From NCBI GenBank assembly GCA_035702855.1, contig DASSZM010000081.1:1-23017 (forward strand): DNA of 23,017 bases, read 5' to 3'. Each line of letters begins with the position of its first letter. Position 1 is the first letter of the stretch. The position numbers and the translations under genes were made by a program. The DNA comes from JAKAQB01 sp035702855. Lineage in GTDB: Bacteria; Actinomycetota; Acidimicrobiia; Acidimicrobiales; Palsa-688. The notes beneath the pieces were generated by a model. That model worked only from the letters and a program-made list of their open reading frames with translations. It did no database searches and was not told the origin of the DNA. Of the stretch, positions 1 through 7,335 are shown piece after piece.

Positions 1-628
1 GACCTGCTCGAGCAGGTGGAGGAGACCGAGGGCATCCAGCGGCGGGGGCTGGTGCTGGCGGCGCTCACCAAGCTCAAGCAGGTTTGCAACCACCCCGCCC
101 ACTTCCTCGCCGACGGCTCGGCCCTGCCCGGCCGGTCGGGCAAGCTCACCCGGGTCGAGGAGCTGCTCGAGGAGATCGTCGCCGAGGGTCACAAGGTGCT
201 GTGCTTCACCCAGTTCACCGCCTGGGGGGACCTGCTCCTGTCCCACTTGCAGGCCCCCGCCTCGGGGTGGACGGCTTCTGGCTCCACTGCGGGGTGCCCC
301 GCCGGGCACGGGACCGGATCGTCACGCAGCTCTCGGAGCGGGACGGGCCCACCTTTCTCCTGATCTCCCTGGCCTGAAGGCCGGCGGCACCGGGCTCAAC
401 CTGACCGCCGCCTCCCACGTCGTCCACCTCGACCGGTGGTGGAACCCGGCGGTGGAGGACCAGGCCACGGACCGGGCGTTCCGCATCGGTCAGTGCCGCA
501 ACGTCCAGGTCCACAAGCCGTGAGCGCCGGGACAGTGGAGGAGCGCATCGACGAGCTGATCACCGCCAAGCGCGAGATCCGCCAACGTGGCGGGCCTCCT
601 ACGCAGCGCCTACGACGCCCTCCGCTGA
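1..628 (+). pseudogene. SNF2-family helicase, C-terminal fragment with several frame changes
   Basis: This is the C-terminal half of a SNF2/SWI2-type DNA translocase (helicase_C lobe); the 5' part lies outside the window. The window opens in frame 1 with the family stretch LKQVCNHPAHF and then KVLCFTQFT. Near 250-260 the homology moves to frame 3 (RDRIVTQLSERDGPTFLLIS), near 370 to frame 2 (LKAGGTGLNLTAA, then DRWWNPAVEDQATDRAFRIG, motifs V and VI), and at the TGA at 521 back to frame 1 (GTVEERIDELITAKREI). Homology fades near 575. Frame 2 there reads ANVAGLLRSAYDALR and stops at 626-628, which may be a degraded C-terminus or the tail of another gene. Three to four indels in about 330 bp mean no functional protein as read. 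True decay and sequence error cannot be separated here. Confidence 0.85.
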
Positions 629-932
629 TTCGCTCTCGGCTGGCTGCACACCCCCGCCGCAGGCGCAGACTGGACGTCGGCGCCCACAGCAGGAGGACGG
701 TGCAGCGCCGGACGACGGTGGCGGCAGGACCGGGCGCCGCTCGCGTCCGCGACCCCATTCTCCGCCGGCGCACGACTGGGGGCCCGGGGAGTCCCGGCAG
801 CTCAGGGGTCGCCGGTACCGGAGCGCCACCGCCGCCGCGGCCTCGCGGGCGAGGAAAGCGCCGAGCCTCCCGCGCGACGGGTACGCCACCCTCCGCAGAC
901 CGATCGGACAAACCCACGCGGATCGCGGGATA
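629..932. other. Non-coding stretch, nothing recognised
   Basis: Between the helicase remnant and the YceI-like gene I see no protein with family features. Frame 1 stays open as far as the TAG at 931-933, but its translation is Arg/Pro/Gly-rich low complexity, as expected from GC-rich DNA without selection. No convincing promoter or terminator was found. Confidence 0.5.
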
Positions 933-1682
933 GTGGGTTCCGTGCCCAGCCCGCCCGAGACGCGCCCGCGGCCGACCGGCAACCCCGCCCGGCGCGCCGG
1001 CGGCCGGTGGTGGCTGTGGGCGGGCATCGGCTCCGCCGCCCTGGCGGTGGCCTTCGGGGTGCTGCTCGCCCTGGACCTGTCCTCCCACACCCCTGCCCCC
1101 CTGGCCCTCCCCCGGGTGGCCGGCGCCTCGAGCAGCCTGGCCGCCGGCCCGGTGAGCGGCACCTGGACGGTCGGTCCCGGCTCGCAGGTCGGCTACCGGG
1201 TGCACGAGGTGCTCTTCGGGCTCAACCACACCGCCGTCGGCCGCACCTCCAAGGTCGCCGGGGGGGTCACGCTGTCGGGCGCGGAGGTGGTCGCCGCCGA
1301 CTTCACGGTGCAGATGAACGCCGTGAAGACCAACCAGGCCGGCCGCCAGGTCATGTGGGACGACTTCATCATGAAGACCGGCGCCTACCCGCAGGCCCGC
1401 TTCCGCTTGACCGAGCCCATCCACCTCGGCGGGGTCCCGGCCGTCGGCAGGGTGGTGCCGGCCCACGCCACCGGCGCCCTCACCATGCGGGGCGTCACCC
1501 GGGTCATCACCTTCGCCATCCAGGGCGAGCGGGTGTCGCCGACCGCCATCGACCTGCACGCCGCCATCCCCATCACCTTCGCCGACTGGAAGATCCCGCG
1601 GCCCAACCTCGCCATCACCAAGGTGTCCAAGTCGGGCACGCTCGAGGTGCTGCTCCACCTCCACCCGGCCAAGCAGGCCTGA
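933..1682 (+). CDS. Membrane-anchored YceI-like domain protein
   Basis: The 249-residue protein has a Pro/Arg-rich cytoplasmic N-terminus, one hydrophobic segment at about residues 26-49 (starting WWLWAGIGSAALAV), a short linker, and a YceI-like lipocalin-fold domain from about residue 75 to the end. YceI features visible are GTWTVGPGSQVGYRV at the start of the domain, KTNQAGRQVMWDDFI, and the YPQARF motif matching the family's 'YP.a.F'. YceI proteins bind isoprenoid-like lipids in the periplasm; here the domain would sit outside the membrane on a tether. GTG at 933 is used, and GTG at 942 is an alternative; neither has a strong ribosome site. The gene converges on the methyltransferase gene, with only 13 bp between their stop codons, so no shared function is implied. 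The family call is firm; ligand and role are unknown. Confidence 0.85.
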   Translation: MGSVPSPPETRPRPTGNPARRAGGRWWLWAGIGSAALAVAFGVLLALDLSSHTPAPLALPRVAGASSSLAAGPVSGTWTVGPGSQVGYRVHEVLFGLNHTAVGRTSKVAGGVTLSGAEVVAADFTVQMNAVKTNQAGRQVMWDDFIMKTGAYPQARFRLTEPIHLGGVPAVGRVVPAHATGALTMRGVTRVITFAIQGERVSPTAIDLHAAIPITFADWKIPRPNLAITKVSKSGTLEVLLHLHPAKQA

Positions 1683-1695
1683 GCCCGGCGGCGGC

Positions 1696-3156
1696 CTACG
1701 CGCCGCGCCGCACGGGGTCGCCCAGCTCGCCAGCGCGGCGCTCGACGAACGCCCACAGCTCGTCCTCCACGCCGGCCTCCAGCGGCGGGGCCGTGTAGCC
1801 CTCCAGGAGCTCCTCGCAGCGCCGGCCGGCCCGCTCGGCGTAGGTCGCCGAACCCCGGCTCTTCCAGCGGTCGTAGTTGTCCGTGGTCGCCACCGTCGGG
1901 CGCCAGAAGCAGTCCCGGAAGTGCTCGAGGGTGTGGCTCACGCCGAAGAAGTGCCCGGCCGAGCCCACCTCGTCGTAGGCGCTCGCCGCCAGCGCCGGCT
2001 CGTCGACCTGCAGCGGCGAGAACTGGTGGAGGAGCAGGTCGAGCACCTCGCAGTCGGCGACGAACTTCTCCAGCGACACGCTCAGGCCGCCCTCAAGCCA
2101 GCCCGCCGACTGCCAGCAGACGTTGGCGCCCGCCAGGAAGGCGGCGCACTGCGTGTTGAACGACTCGTAGCCGGACTGGTAGTCCACGCCGTGGCTGGCG
2201 GTGAGGGTCCCCCCGCCCGCCCGCCAGGGAAGCCCGAGGCGGCGGGCGATCTGCCCCGAGGCGGCCAGGCCGATCGCCGACTCCGGCCCCCCGAACGACG
2301 GGGACCCCGACTTCATGTCGGTCGAGGAGAGGAACGACCCGAGCACCGACGGCGTACCCGGGCGGACCAGCTGGACCAGCGCCACCCCGGCGAGGGCCTC
2401 CGCCGTCTGCTGGGCCAGGGCGGCGGCGACGGTGACGGGGCTCATGGCCCCCATGAGCAGGAACGGGGTCACGATGATCGCCTGACCCGCTCCGGCGTAG
2501 CCGAGGAGGCCCTCGAGCATGCTGGCGTCGAAGTGCAGCGGCGAGTTGACGTTGACGTTGGCGAACAGGACGGGGTTGCCGTCCACCAACAGCCGGCCCC
2601 CGTGGGCGATCTCGGCCAGCCGCAGACAGTCGTCCGCCTTGGACGCCGAGGACACCTCCCCGCTCCACACCCGATCGGTCAGGCGGATGGCGGCCAGCGA
2701 GCGCACCAGGTGCCGGACGTCCAAGGGGACGTCGTTGGGCTCGACGACGTTGCGCCCGGGCGTGTCGAGGGCGTCGGTCATCTGGGCCAGCATCAGCAGC
2801 TTCTCGACGTCGGCCATCGTCGCCTCGCGCCTCTCGTCGCCCTCGAGGATGAACGGCGGCCCGTTGGTGGCGGCGAAGACCATGTGGTCGCCGCCGACCA
2901 CGATGCTGCGCGCCGGATTGCGCGCCGCCACGCCGAACTGCGCCGGCGCCAGGGCGGCCATCTCGAGCAGGAACTCGGGGTCGAAGCGGACCAACTCGTC
3001 CTCGACCTTCTGGCCCGCCGCCGCGAACAGCTGCTGCGCCCGCGGGTGGTCGAAGCGGACGCCGATGTCGGCGACCAGGTGCCGCCAGCCGCCTTCGATG
3101 GTCCGGAGGCCGCCTTCGTCCAGGACCTCCCAGCGGGGCATGCGGTTGACGAACAT
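1696..3156 (-). CDS. MttB-like (trimethylamine methyltransferase superfamily) corrinoid methyltransferase, non-pyrrolysine type
   Basis: This 486-residue protein has the length and pattern of the MttB superfamily. Landmarks are WEVLDEGGLRTIEGG near the N-terminus, TNGPPFILEGDERREATMADV, then FANVNVNSPLHFD, and in the C-terminal half DYQSGYESFNTQCAAFLAGA followed by GWLEGGLSVSLEKFVADCEV. True MttB carries pyrrolysine at an in-frame amber codon; this reading frame has no internal TAG, so it belongs with non-Pyl relatives such as glycine betaine methyltransferase MtgB. Those enzymes pass a methyl group from a quaternary amine to a corrinoid protein. No corrinoid protein or reactivase lies in the window. 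The start is ATG 3156; a GGAGG lies about 13 bases upstream, rather far. It is divergent from the IclR gene, which probably controls it. The substrate cannot be read from sequence. Confidence 0.85.
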   Translation of the reverse strand: MFVNRMPRWEVLDEGGLRTIEGGWRHLVADIGVRFDHPRAQQLFAAAGQKVEDELVRFDPEFLLEMAALAPAQFGVAARNPARSIVVGGDHMVFAATNGPPFILEGDERREATMADVEKLLMLAQMTDALDTPGRNVVEPNDVPLDVRHLVRSLAAIRLTDRVWSGEVSSASKADDCLRLAEIAHGGRLLVDGNPVLFANVNVNSPLHFDASMLEGLLGYAGAGQAIIVTPFLLMGAMSPVTVAAALAQQTAEALAGVALVQLVRPGTPSVLGSFLSSTDMKSGSPSFGGPESAIGLAASGQIARRLGLPWRAGGGTLTASHGVDYQSGYESFNTQCAAFLAGANVCWQSAGWLEGGLSVSLEKFVADCEVLDLLLHQFSPLQVDEPALAASAYDEVGSAGHFFGVSHTLEHFRDCFWRPTVATTDNYDRWKSRGSATYAERAGRRCEELLEGYTAPPLEAGVEDELWAFVERRAGELGDPVRRGA

Positions 3157-3255
3157 GGCGGTCGGGATGCCTCCCTCGTGATGGGCACGGCCGCCGGTCC
3201 CCCGCGGCTCGCTGCCCGATCAGCGTAGAGCTCGGGGGCGGGGCGCGCCAGGAAT

Positions 3256-3276
3256 CTGTTGCTACATTTGCAACAG
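3256..3276. promoter_or_regulatory. Perfect 7-7-7 palindrome, probable IclR-family operator
   Basis: CTGTTGC (3256-3262) and GCAACAG (3270-3276) are exact reverse complements separated by 7 bases. The last base of the right arm is the first base of the IclR gene's GTG start. Position in the divergent gap between regulator and methyltransferase suggests an operator for autoregulation and for control of the methyltransferase. Binding is inferred, not shown. Confidence 0.6.
3263..3268 (+). promoter_or_regulatory. Possible -10 element (TACATT) of a leaderless transcript
   Basis: TACATT fits the TAnnnT pattern of actinobacterial leaderless promoters and lies in the palindrome spacer, 7 bases before the GTG start, so transcription would begin at or beside the start codon. 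No Shine-Dalgarno sequence precedes that GTG, which supports a leaderless message. No good -35 was seen. Confidence 0.4.
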
Positions 3277-4085
3277 TGAGTGAAAATCCGTCTACGACCT
3301 TGCGCCGCGGTGTCCGCCTGCTGGCCTACCTCGGCTCGGTCGACGGCGACGTCGGGGTGACCGACATCGCCCGGGCCACGGAGATCGACAAGAGCCTGGC
3401 CTCGCGCTCGCTGCAGGTCCTGGCGGAGCTGGGCCTGGTCGAGCAGGATCCCGCCTCCCGGGCGTTCCGGATCGGGTGGGGCCTGTTCGTGCTGGCCGCG
3501 GGGGCCGGTGACCGGCGCCTGCGCCGGGTCGCGCCCCCGCTGCTCGAGGAGCTCAGTGCGCTGACAGGCGAGTCGGCCTACCTGTCGGTCCGGGACCGCA
3601 ACGAGGTCGTGACGGTCTTCGCCGCCCGCCCGCCGCGGGTCATCCAGGCGGTCGACTGGACCGGGCAGCGGAGCCCGCTCGCTACGACGTCGGCCGGCCG
3701 GGCGTTGCTGTTCGACCACGACGAGGAGGCGATGGGCCGACTGCTCGCGCCGTCGGACTTCGCGTCGTCCCTCCCGGCGGGGCCCGGCGACGTGGCCGAG
3801 CTGGCGAGGCGGGTGGCCAAGGCCCGGCGGGTCGGGGTCGCCGTCGTGGAGGAGGAGTTCGAACCCGGTCTCGTCGGCCTGGCAGCGCCGGTCCGGGACT
3901 GGACGGGCGTCATCGTCGCCGCCGTCAACCTGTCGGGGCCGGTCTTCCGGACCCGGGGCCGCAAACGGGAGCTGGCCGCCGCGGTGCGCGACAGCGCCGA
4001 GCGGCTCGGCACGGCGCTCGGTGGGGCCGGGGACCGCCCGGGTCTCGACCCCCCGCAGGCTGCCACGGCCGGCGACGCCGTCTAG
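3276..4085 (+). CDS. IclR-family transcriptional regulator
   Basis: The 269-residue protein has the usual IclR layout. An N-terminal winged helix-turn-helix spans about residues 8-75 (TLRRGVRLLAYLGS, then GVTDIARATEIDKSLASRSL and LGLVEQDP). A C-terminal effector-binding domain spans about 85-255 (SAYLSVRDRNEVVTVFAARP, TSAGRALLFDHDEE, RRVGVAVVEEEFEPGLVGLA, VIVAAVNLSGPVFR). IclR proteins bind palindromic operators and sense small catabolic intermediates. Here the gene starts at GTG 3276 inside a perfect palindrome and is divergent from the MttB-like methyltransferase, so it likely controls that gene and itself. The effector is unknown, perhaps a methylated amine or its product. The start is supported by the onset of the domain and the lack of any better upstream codon. 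Confidence 0.92.
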   Translation: MSENPSTTLRRGVRLLAYLGSVDGDVGVTDIARATEIDKSLASRSLQVLAELGLVEQDPASRAFRIGWGLFVLAAGAGDRRLRRVAPPLLEELSALTGESAYLSVRDRNEVVTVFAARPPRVIQAVDWTGQRSPLATTSAGRALLFDHDEEAMGRLLAPSDFASSLPAGPGDVAELARRVAKARRVGVAVVEEEFEPGLVGLAAPVRDWTGVIVAAVNLSGPVFRTRGRKRELAAAVRDSAERLGTALGGAGDRPGLDPPQAATAGDAV

Positions 4086-4090
4086 ACATC

Positions 4091-4116
4091 CCGCCCGCCG
4101 GGCGGTACCGACCGCC
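4091..4116. terminator. Hairpins just after the IclR gene
   Basis: CCGCCC-GCC-GGGCGG (4091-4105) forms a perfect 6-bp stem six bases after the stop codon. An alternative stem, GGCGGT-ACCG-ACCGCC (4101-4116), overlaps it. There is no T-tract, which is common for terminators in high-GC actinobacteria. Assigned by position and structure only. Confidence 0.4.
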
Positions 4117-4119
4117 TGG

Positions 4120-4326
4120 TCAGCAGCCCTCGGGCACCGTGACCGGCCCGGCCACGGCCGGCGCGCCCCCGGCAGCCAGGGTGGCCGGGTTGCCGGCGCG
4201 GTGGTCGTCGACGGTCCCACCGGGAGGAGTGGGGCGGTGACCACCGGCCCCCGGGTGCTGGAGCAGCGAGTCGAGCACGGCCAGGACGAGGAGGACGCAG
4301 AAGGCCGTGAGGACCAGGCGTCGCAG
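4120..4326 (-). CDS. Possible small membrane or secreted protein, start unclear
   Basis: On the minus strand one frame reads LRRLVLTAFCVLLVLAVLD, a clean hydrophobic segment with a positive N-terminus, followed by a Gly/Pro/Ala/His-rich tail ending VTVPEGC and TGA (4120-4122). This looks like a real short protein, more so than the other frames. No ATG or GTG lies before the hydrophobic segment: an in-frame TGA precedes it, and only CTG (4326) is available. GTG at 4278 would remove the membrane segment. An ATG at 4357-4355 exists in another frame, so a one-base shift near 4335 could have split the gene. It may be a CTG-started gene, a broken gene or chance; no family is recognised. Confidence 0.35.
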   Translation of the reverse strand: MRRLVLTAFCVLLVLAVLDSLLQHPGAGGHRPTPPGGTVDDHRAGNPATLAAGGAPAVAGPVTVPEGC

Positions 4327-4404
4327 CGCCGGCGACGGTACCCGTGCGCGTCATCAACCAGGGAACAACTCAAACCTGGCGCTCCGGCCGCCGATTGACT
4401 CACC

Positions 4405-5739
4405 ATGGCGGAGGTCGGAAGTGAGAGCACCTGGTGGTACCGGCGGCGCTTTGCGCTTCTCATCTCGCTGCTCACTGCCGCCGCCGCCATGGGACTGTCC
4501 CTGACGTTGCCGTGGATGCTCGGACTGCGTGGATGGTGGATCGGCAGCGACGTCTGGTGGACGGTCGAGTCCGCGCGGTGGATGGCAGACGGGGGAGCGA
4601 CGACCGTCTACCAGGCCAATCCGTGGTACGCGGCCCTTCCGGGGTTCCTGGCTGTCGTCGGGCCGGTGATCAGGCTCGGGGACGCGCTCGGACTGGTCGA
4701 CGGCGCCCCCTTCCCCCTCCTCCGGCCCTCGATGTGGCTGCTGGTGGGGCCGGTGTTCTCCGTCCTCGGGGCCACCGTCGTCCCGGCGATCGACGGCCTG
4801 GCCGAGTCATTGGGCCTCACCGTGCCGCGCAGACGTGCCCTGGCCGTGGGCGTCGGCCTCTTCGCGGTGGTGCCCACGGTCGTGTTCGCCGGTCACCCCG
4901 AGGACCTGCTCGCGCTCGCCGGCACGGCAACGGCCCTTACCCTGCTGCGTGGCGGCCGCTACGAGCGGGCGGCGGTGCTCCTGTCGCTGGCGATCTTCGC
5001 CCAGACCTGGGCCGGACTGCTCCTCCTTCCGCTGCTGGCGCTCTGTCCCCGCGGTCGACGCCTGCGGTTCCTCTTGCTCGCAGCTGTCCCCCCGGCCGCG
5101 GTCGGGCTCGCCTACCTGTTGTCGGATCCGCACGCAGCGGCCAGCATCCTCGGCCAACCGATGCCCAACCGGGGCCAGCGACTCCCCTGGTGGGCGCTCG
5201 CCCCCAGGATGACGGTTCGGTACGACGGAGAGCGAATTTCCGTGGTCTCCGGGTCAGCCCCGAGGTCCGTCGCCATACTGGCTTCTTGCGGGGCCGGAGC
5301 GGTCGTCGCTCGGTGGCGTACCCGGCTTCCCGACGTCGTAGCGGCTGCTGCGATTCCTGGCGGTGTGCTGGCTGTGCGGGTCCTGTGCGAGACGGAGATG
5401 TGGCCCTACTACGCCGTCCCAGCCGCCGTCATGCTGGGAATCGCTGCTCTCAGCACACGAGCGTCCTGGCGACGCCTGGTCGGCGCCCTGAGTGCCGTGG
5501 CCCTCGCGGTCAGCCCACCCCTCTCCTACATCGGGCGGTCGATGCCCCCGTGGCCGTGGTTCTGCTTCGTCCTCGGCCTGGCATCCACGGGGCTGATCGT
5601 GGCCGTCTTGCCAGCTCGAGGACAGCGGGCCGACGGTGGCGACGACCCCGTCCGCCCGGGTCTGACCCCTGAGAGCCAGACCTGGTGCCGACCCAGCCAC
5701 TTCGTACCGCGGGTGACGACGGCGACGGAGCCGCCGTAG
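4405..5739 (+). CDS. Polytopic membrane protein, GT-C/GT87-like
   Basis: The 444-residue protein has about nine or ten hydrophobic segments. Features resembling GT-C glycosyltransferases of the GT87 (DUF2029, PimE-like) type are SDVWWTVESARWMADGG after the first membrane segment, the 'vY...yaalPg' stretch (TTVYQANPWYAALPGFL), and GHPEDLLALAGTATALTLLR followed by WAGLLLLPLLAL. In that family, enzymes use polyprenyl-phosphate sugars to glycosylate lipids or proteins at the outer face of the membrane. A catalytic residue cannot be assigned with confidence, so other polytopic families remain possible. ATG 4405 fits the onset of the first hydrophobic segment. The last 45 residues are hydrophilic. 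The gene stands alone, and its codon use looks slightly less GC-biased than its neighbours. Confidence 0.75.
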   Translation: MAEVGSESTWWYRRRFALLISLLTAAAAMGLSLTLPWMLGLRGWWIGSDVWWTVESARWMADGGATTVYQANPWYAALPGFLAVVGPVIRLGDALGLVDGAPFPLLRPSMWLLVGPVFSVLGATVVPAIDGLAESLGLTVPRRRALAVGVGLFAVVPTVVFAGHPEDLLALAGTATALTLLRGGRYERAAVLLSLAIFAQTWAGLLLLPLLALCPRGRRLRFLLLAAVPPAAVGLAYLLSDPHAAASILGQPMPNRGQRLPWWALAPRMTVRYDGERISVVSGSAPRSVAILASCGAGAVVARWRTRLPDVVAAAAIPGGVLAVRVLCETEMWPYYAVPAAVMLGIAALSTRASWRRLVGALSAVALAVSPPLSYIGRSMPPWPWFCFVLGLASTGLIVAVLPARGQRADGGDDPVRPGLTPESQTWCRPSHFVPRVTTATEPP

Positions 5740-5948
5740 GCGCCGCGCCGGAGGCCTAGGCATGGCGGGAGGGTGCGGGGCGGCTGGAGCCATCGGCGGC
5801 CGCCCAGATTTCGCGCGGCGCCGCCCCCCCGGACGGCCTCTGCCGCGATGACGGACGGCTCTGCTCCCGCCGCCGGTCGAGGGCAAGGATCGCCTGGCAT
5901 GGCGACGACTCGCCGCTTCGTCGAGGCCCCTGGGGAGGACGGCCGCCG

Positions 5949-6727
5949 ATGAGGTTGGGCCTGCTCGACCTGCTGCGGGCACGGCTGCGCTTCGGGCTGC
6001 TCGCCGGTGCCCTGGCGGTGCTCGTGTTCCTCCTGCTGTTCCTCAACACCATCTCCGCCACCCTGCTCGGCTTCCTCACCGGCGCGGTGCAGCACAACTC
6101 CGCTGACGTCCTGGTCTACAGCGCCGCCTCTCGGCGCAACCTGCAGGCCTCCCGGCTCGACCCGTCGGTCGTCGGGGCGGTCCGAGCCGTCCCCGGGGTG
6201 GCGGCGGCCGGCCCCATCGGGCAGACGACGCTCACGGCGACTGTCGGGCGGGGCCTCGACGAGCTGAGCCTGTTCGGCTACCAACCGGGAAGCCCCGGCG
6301 GCCCGGCGAGGATCGTCTCGGGACGCCTCCCGGGCTCGGGGGAGGCCCTGGTCGACCGCACGGACGAACCCAACGGCTTCCGGGTCGGCCCACCATCGTC
6401 GTCCAGCCGACCGGGCGCCGGCTGAAGATCGTCGGCTACACCGAGGAGTCGAGGTTCAACGCCGCCCCGACGGCGTACACCACCATCGGCACCTTCCGGC
6501 GCACGGTCGCCGCCGCCAACCCGAGCGCCCCGCTCGTGCCCGACAACCTGGTGGGCGTCGCCGTCGACCCAGGGAGGTCACCGTCTTCGGTGGCGGCCGC
6601 CATCGGGGTCAGTTCCATCACCGCCAGCTTCGACCTCATCGTCGGCATCACCTTCGTGATCGTGGCCGTCGTCACGGGCTTCTTCTTCCTCATCCTCACC
6701 GTGCCGAAGCTGCGGGTCTTCGCCGGG
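5949..6727 (+). pseudogene. FtsX/MacB-like ABC transporter permease, truncated and frameshifted
   Basis: ATG 5949 follows a GGAGG site 10 bases upstream. The first frame encodes a membrane segment (LLAGALAVLVFLLLFLNTIS) and the start of a MacB-like extracytoplasmic domain (VVGAVRAVPGVAAAGPIG, LVDRTDEPNGFRVG). Near 6385-6395 the homology moves to another frame (TIVVQPTGRRLKIVGYTEES, then SITASFDLIVGITFVIVAVV and FFFLILTV). After KLRVFA at about 6727 the permease similarity ends, so the two remaining C-terminal membrane segments are missing. Such permeases pair with an ABC ATPase, but none is present. A 34-codon ORF (5848-5952) overlaps the start as ATGA and may be the end of a lost partner, but it is too short to call. 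A broken remnant is the best reading. Confidence 0.75.
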
Positions 6728-6749
6728 CTGCGGGGCCAGGACGTCCTGG

Positions 6750-7170
6750 CGCTCGCCCGTGACCACCGCCCGCACGTCGGCGCCGAGCCGGGCGGTGAGG
6801 GCCCGGCAGCGGGCCTCGAGCTCCCCGTCGGCACCCACCCCGTCCGCTCGGTGAGCCGGCCGGCGTCGCAGACCAGGCGGCGGACCTCCGAGTCCTTCGG
6901 CCGGAGCCGGGCGGCGTCCTCGACGATGTCGGCATCGACGCCCATCAGCCGGCACAGCGTGGCGGCCAGGTCCCCGATGGCGATGTCGGAGCCGGTCCCG
7001 GCGTTGAGGACCTCGCTGGCGACGGCCGCCGCCGGGGCGGTTCCGACGGCGACGAACGCCGCCGCCGTGTCCTCCACGAACAGGAAGTCCCGGGTCGGAT
7101 CGAGCGCGCCGAGGTTCAAGGTCCGCGCTCCCGACGCCAGGTGCGCCGGGCGCAGGTGCCCCTGCCGCAC
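6750..7170 (-). pseudogene. NAD-dependent sugar-nucleotide epimerase/dehydratase, C-terminal fragment
   Basis: The minus strand carries the C-terminal half of an extended SDR sugar-nucleotide enzyme (UDP-glucose 4-epimerase or GDP-mannose 4,6-dehydratase type). Visible in order are ARTLNLGALDPTRDFLFVED, AAAFVAVG, SEVLNAGTGSDIAIGDLAAT, then RPKDSEVRRLVCDAGRLTER and TGWVP. The N-terminal Rossmann half with GxxGxxG and the YxxxK motif are absent; upstream of about 7160 the sequence is unrelated. Near 6825-6832 the frame shifts (ELEARCRALTARLG continues in a different frame), and the C-terminus fades into the end of the convergent permease remnant. Both remnants lack their junction-side ends, so a deletion probably joined two broken genes. 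The exact original activity cannot be told. Confidence 0.75.
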
Positions 7171-7253
7171 CGGCGGCGACGGAGAGCACCGGGCACCTCG
7201 CCCGGTGTGGAACACAAGCGTTCGGTGAGCGCGCGGTGAGCAGCGCCTCTCCC

Positions 7254-7274
7254 GACTCGGGCCGGGCCCGAGTC
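7254..7274. terminator. Strong hairpin downstream of the two-component operon
   Basis: GACTCGGGC (7254-7262) and GCCCGAGTC (7266-7274) form a perfect 9-bp stem with a 3-base loop. It lies about 60 bases past the response-regulator stop on the minus strand. No T-tract follows on either strand. A terminator or transcript-stabilising stem is the likely role. Confidence 0.55.
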
Positions 7275-7335
7275 AGATCCCGTGTGGCGTCAATGCACGC
7301 GCCCGAGGTGGCGCGCCGGCGATCAGCCCCGGGGG

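Noticed and set aside
436..933. Plus-strand open frame through the SNF2 tail and following stretch
   Set aside because: Only the short GTVEERIDELITAKREI part is SNF2 homology. The rest is Arg/Pro low complexity, so I treat it as non-coding.
396..1664. Minus-strand open frame antisense to the YceI-like gene
   Set aside because: It is a shadow of the YceI frame with Gly/Asp/Val-rich repetitive composition.
1696..3156. Possible pyrrolysine codon in the MttB-like gene
   Set aside because: The frame has no internal TAG; the only amber is its terminator. It is a non-Pyl member.
4358..4379. CCAGG/CCTGG inverted pair upstream of the polytopic membrane protein
   Set aside because: The arms are five bases with a 12-base spacer, which is expected by chance. 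No promoter elements line up with it.
2793..4490. Long minus-strand open frame over the methyltransferase start and IclR gene
   Set aside because: It is antisense to the well-supported IclR gene, and the translation is Arg/Ser-rich without domains.
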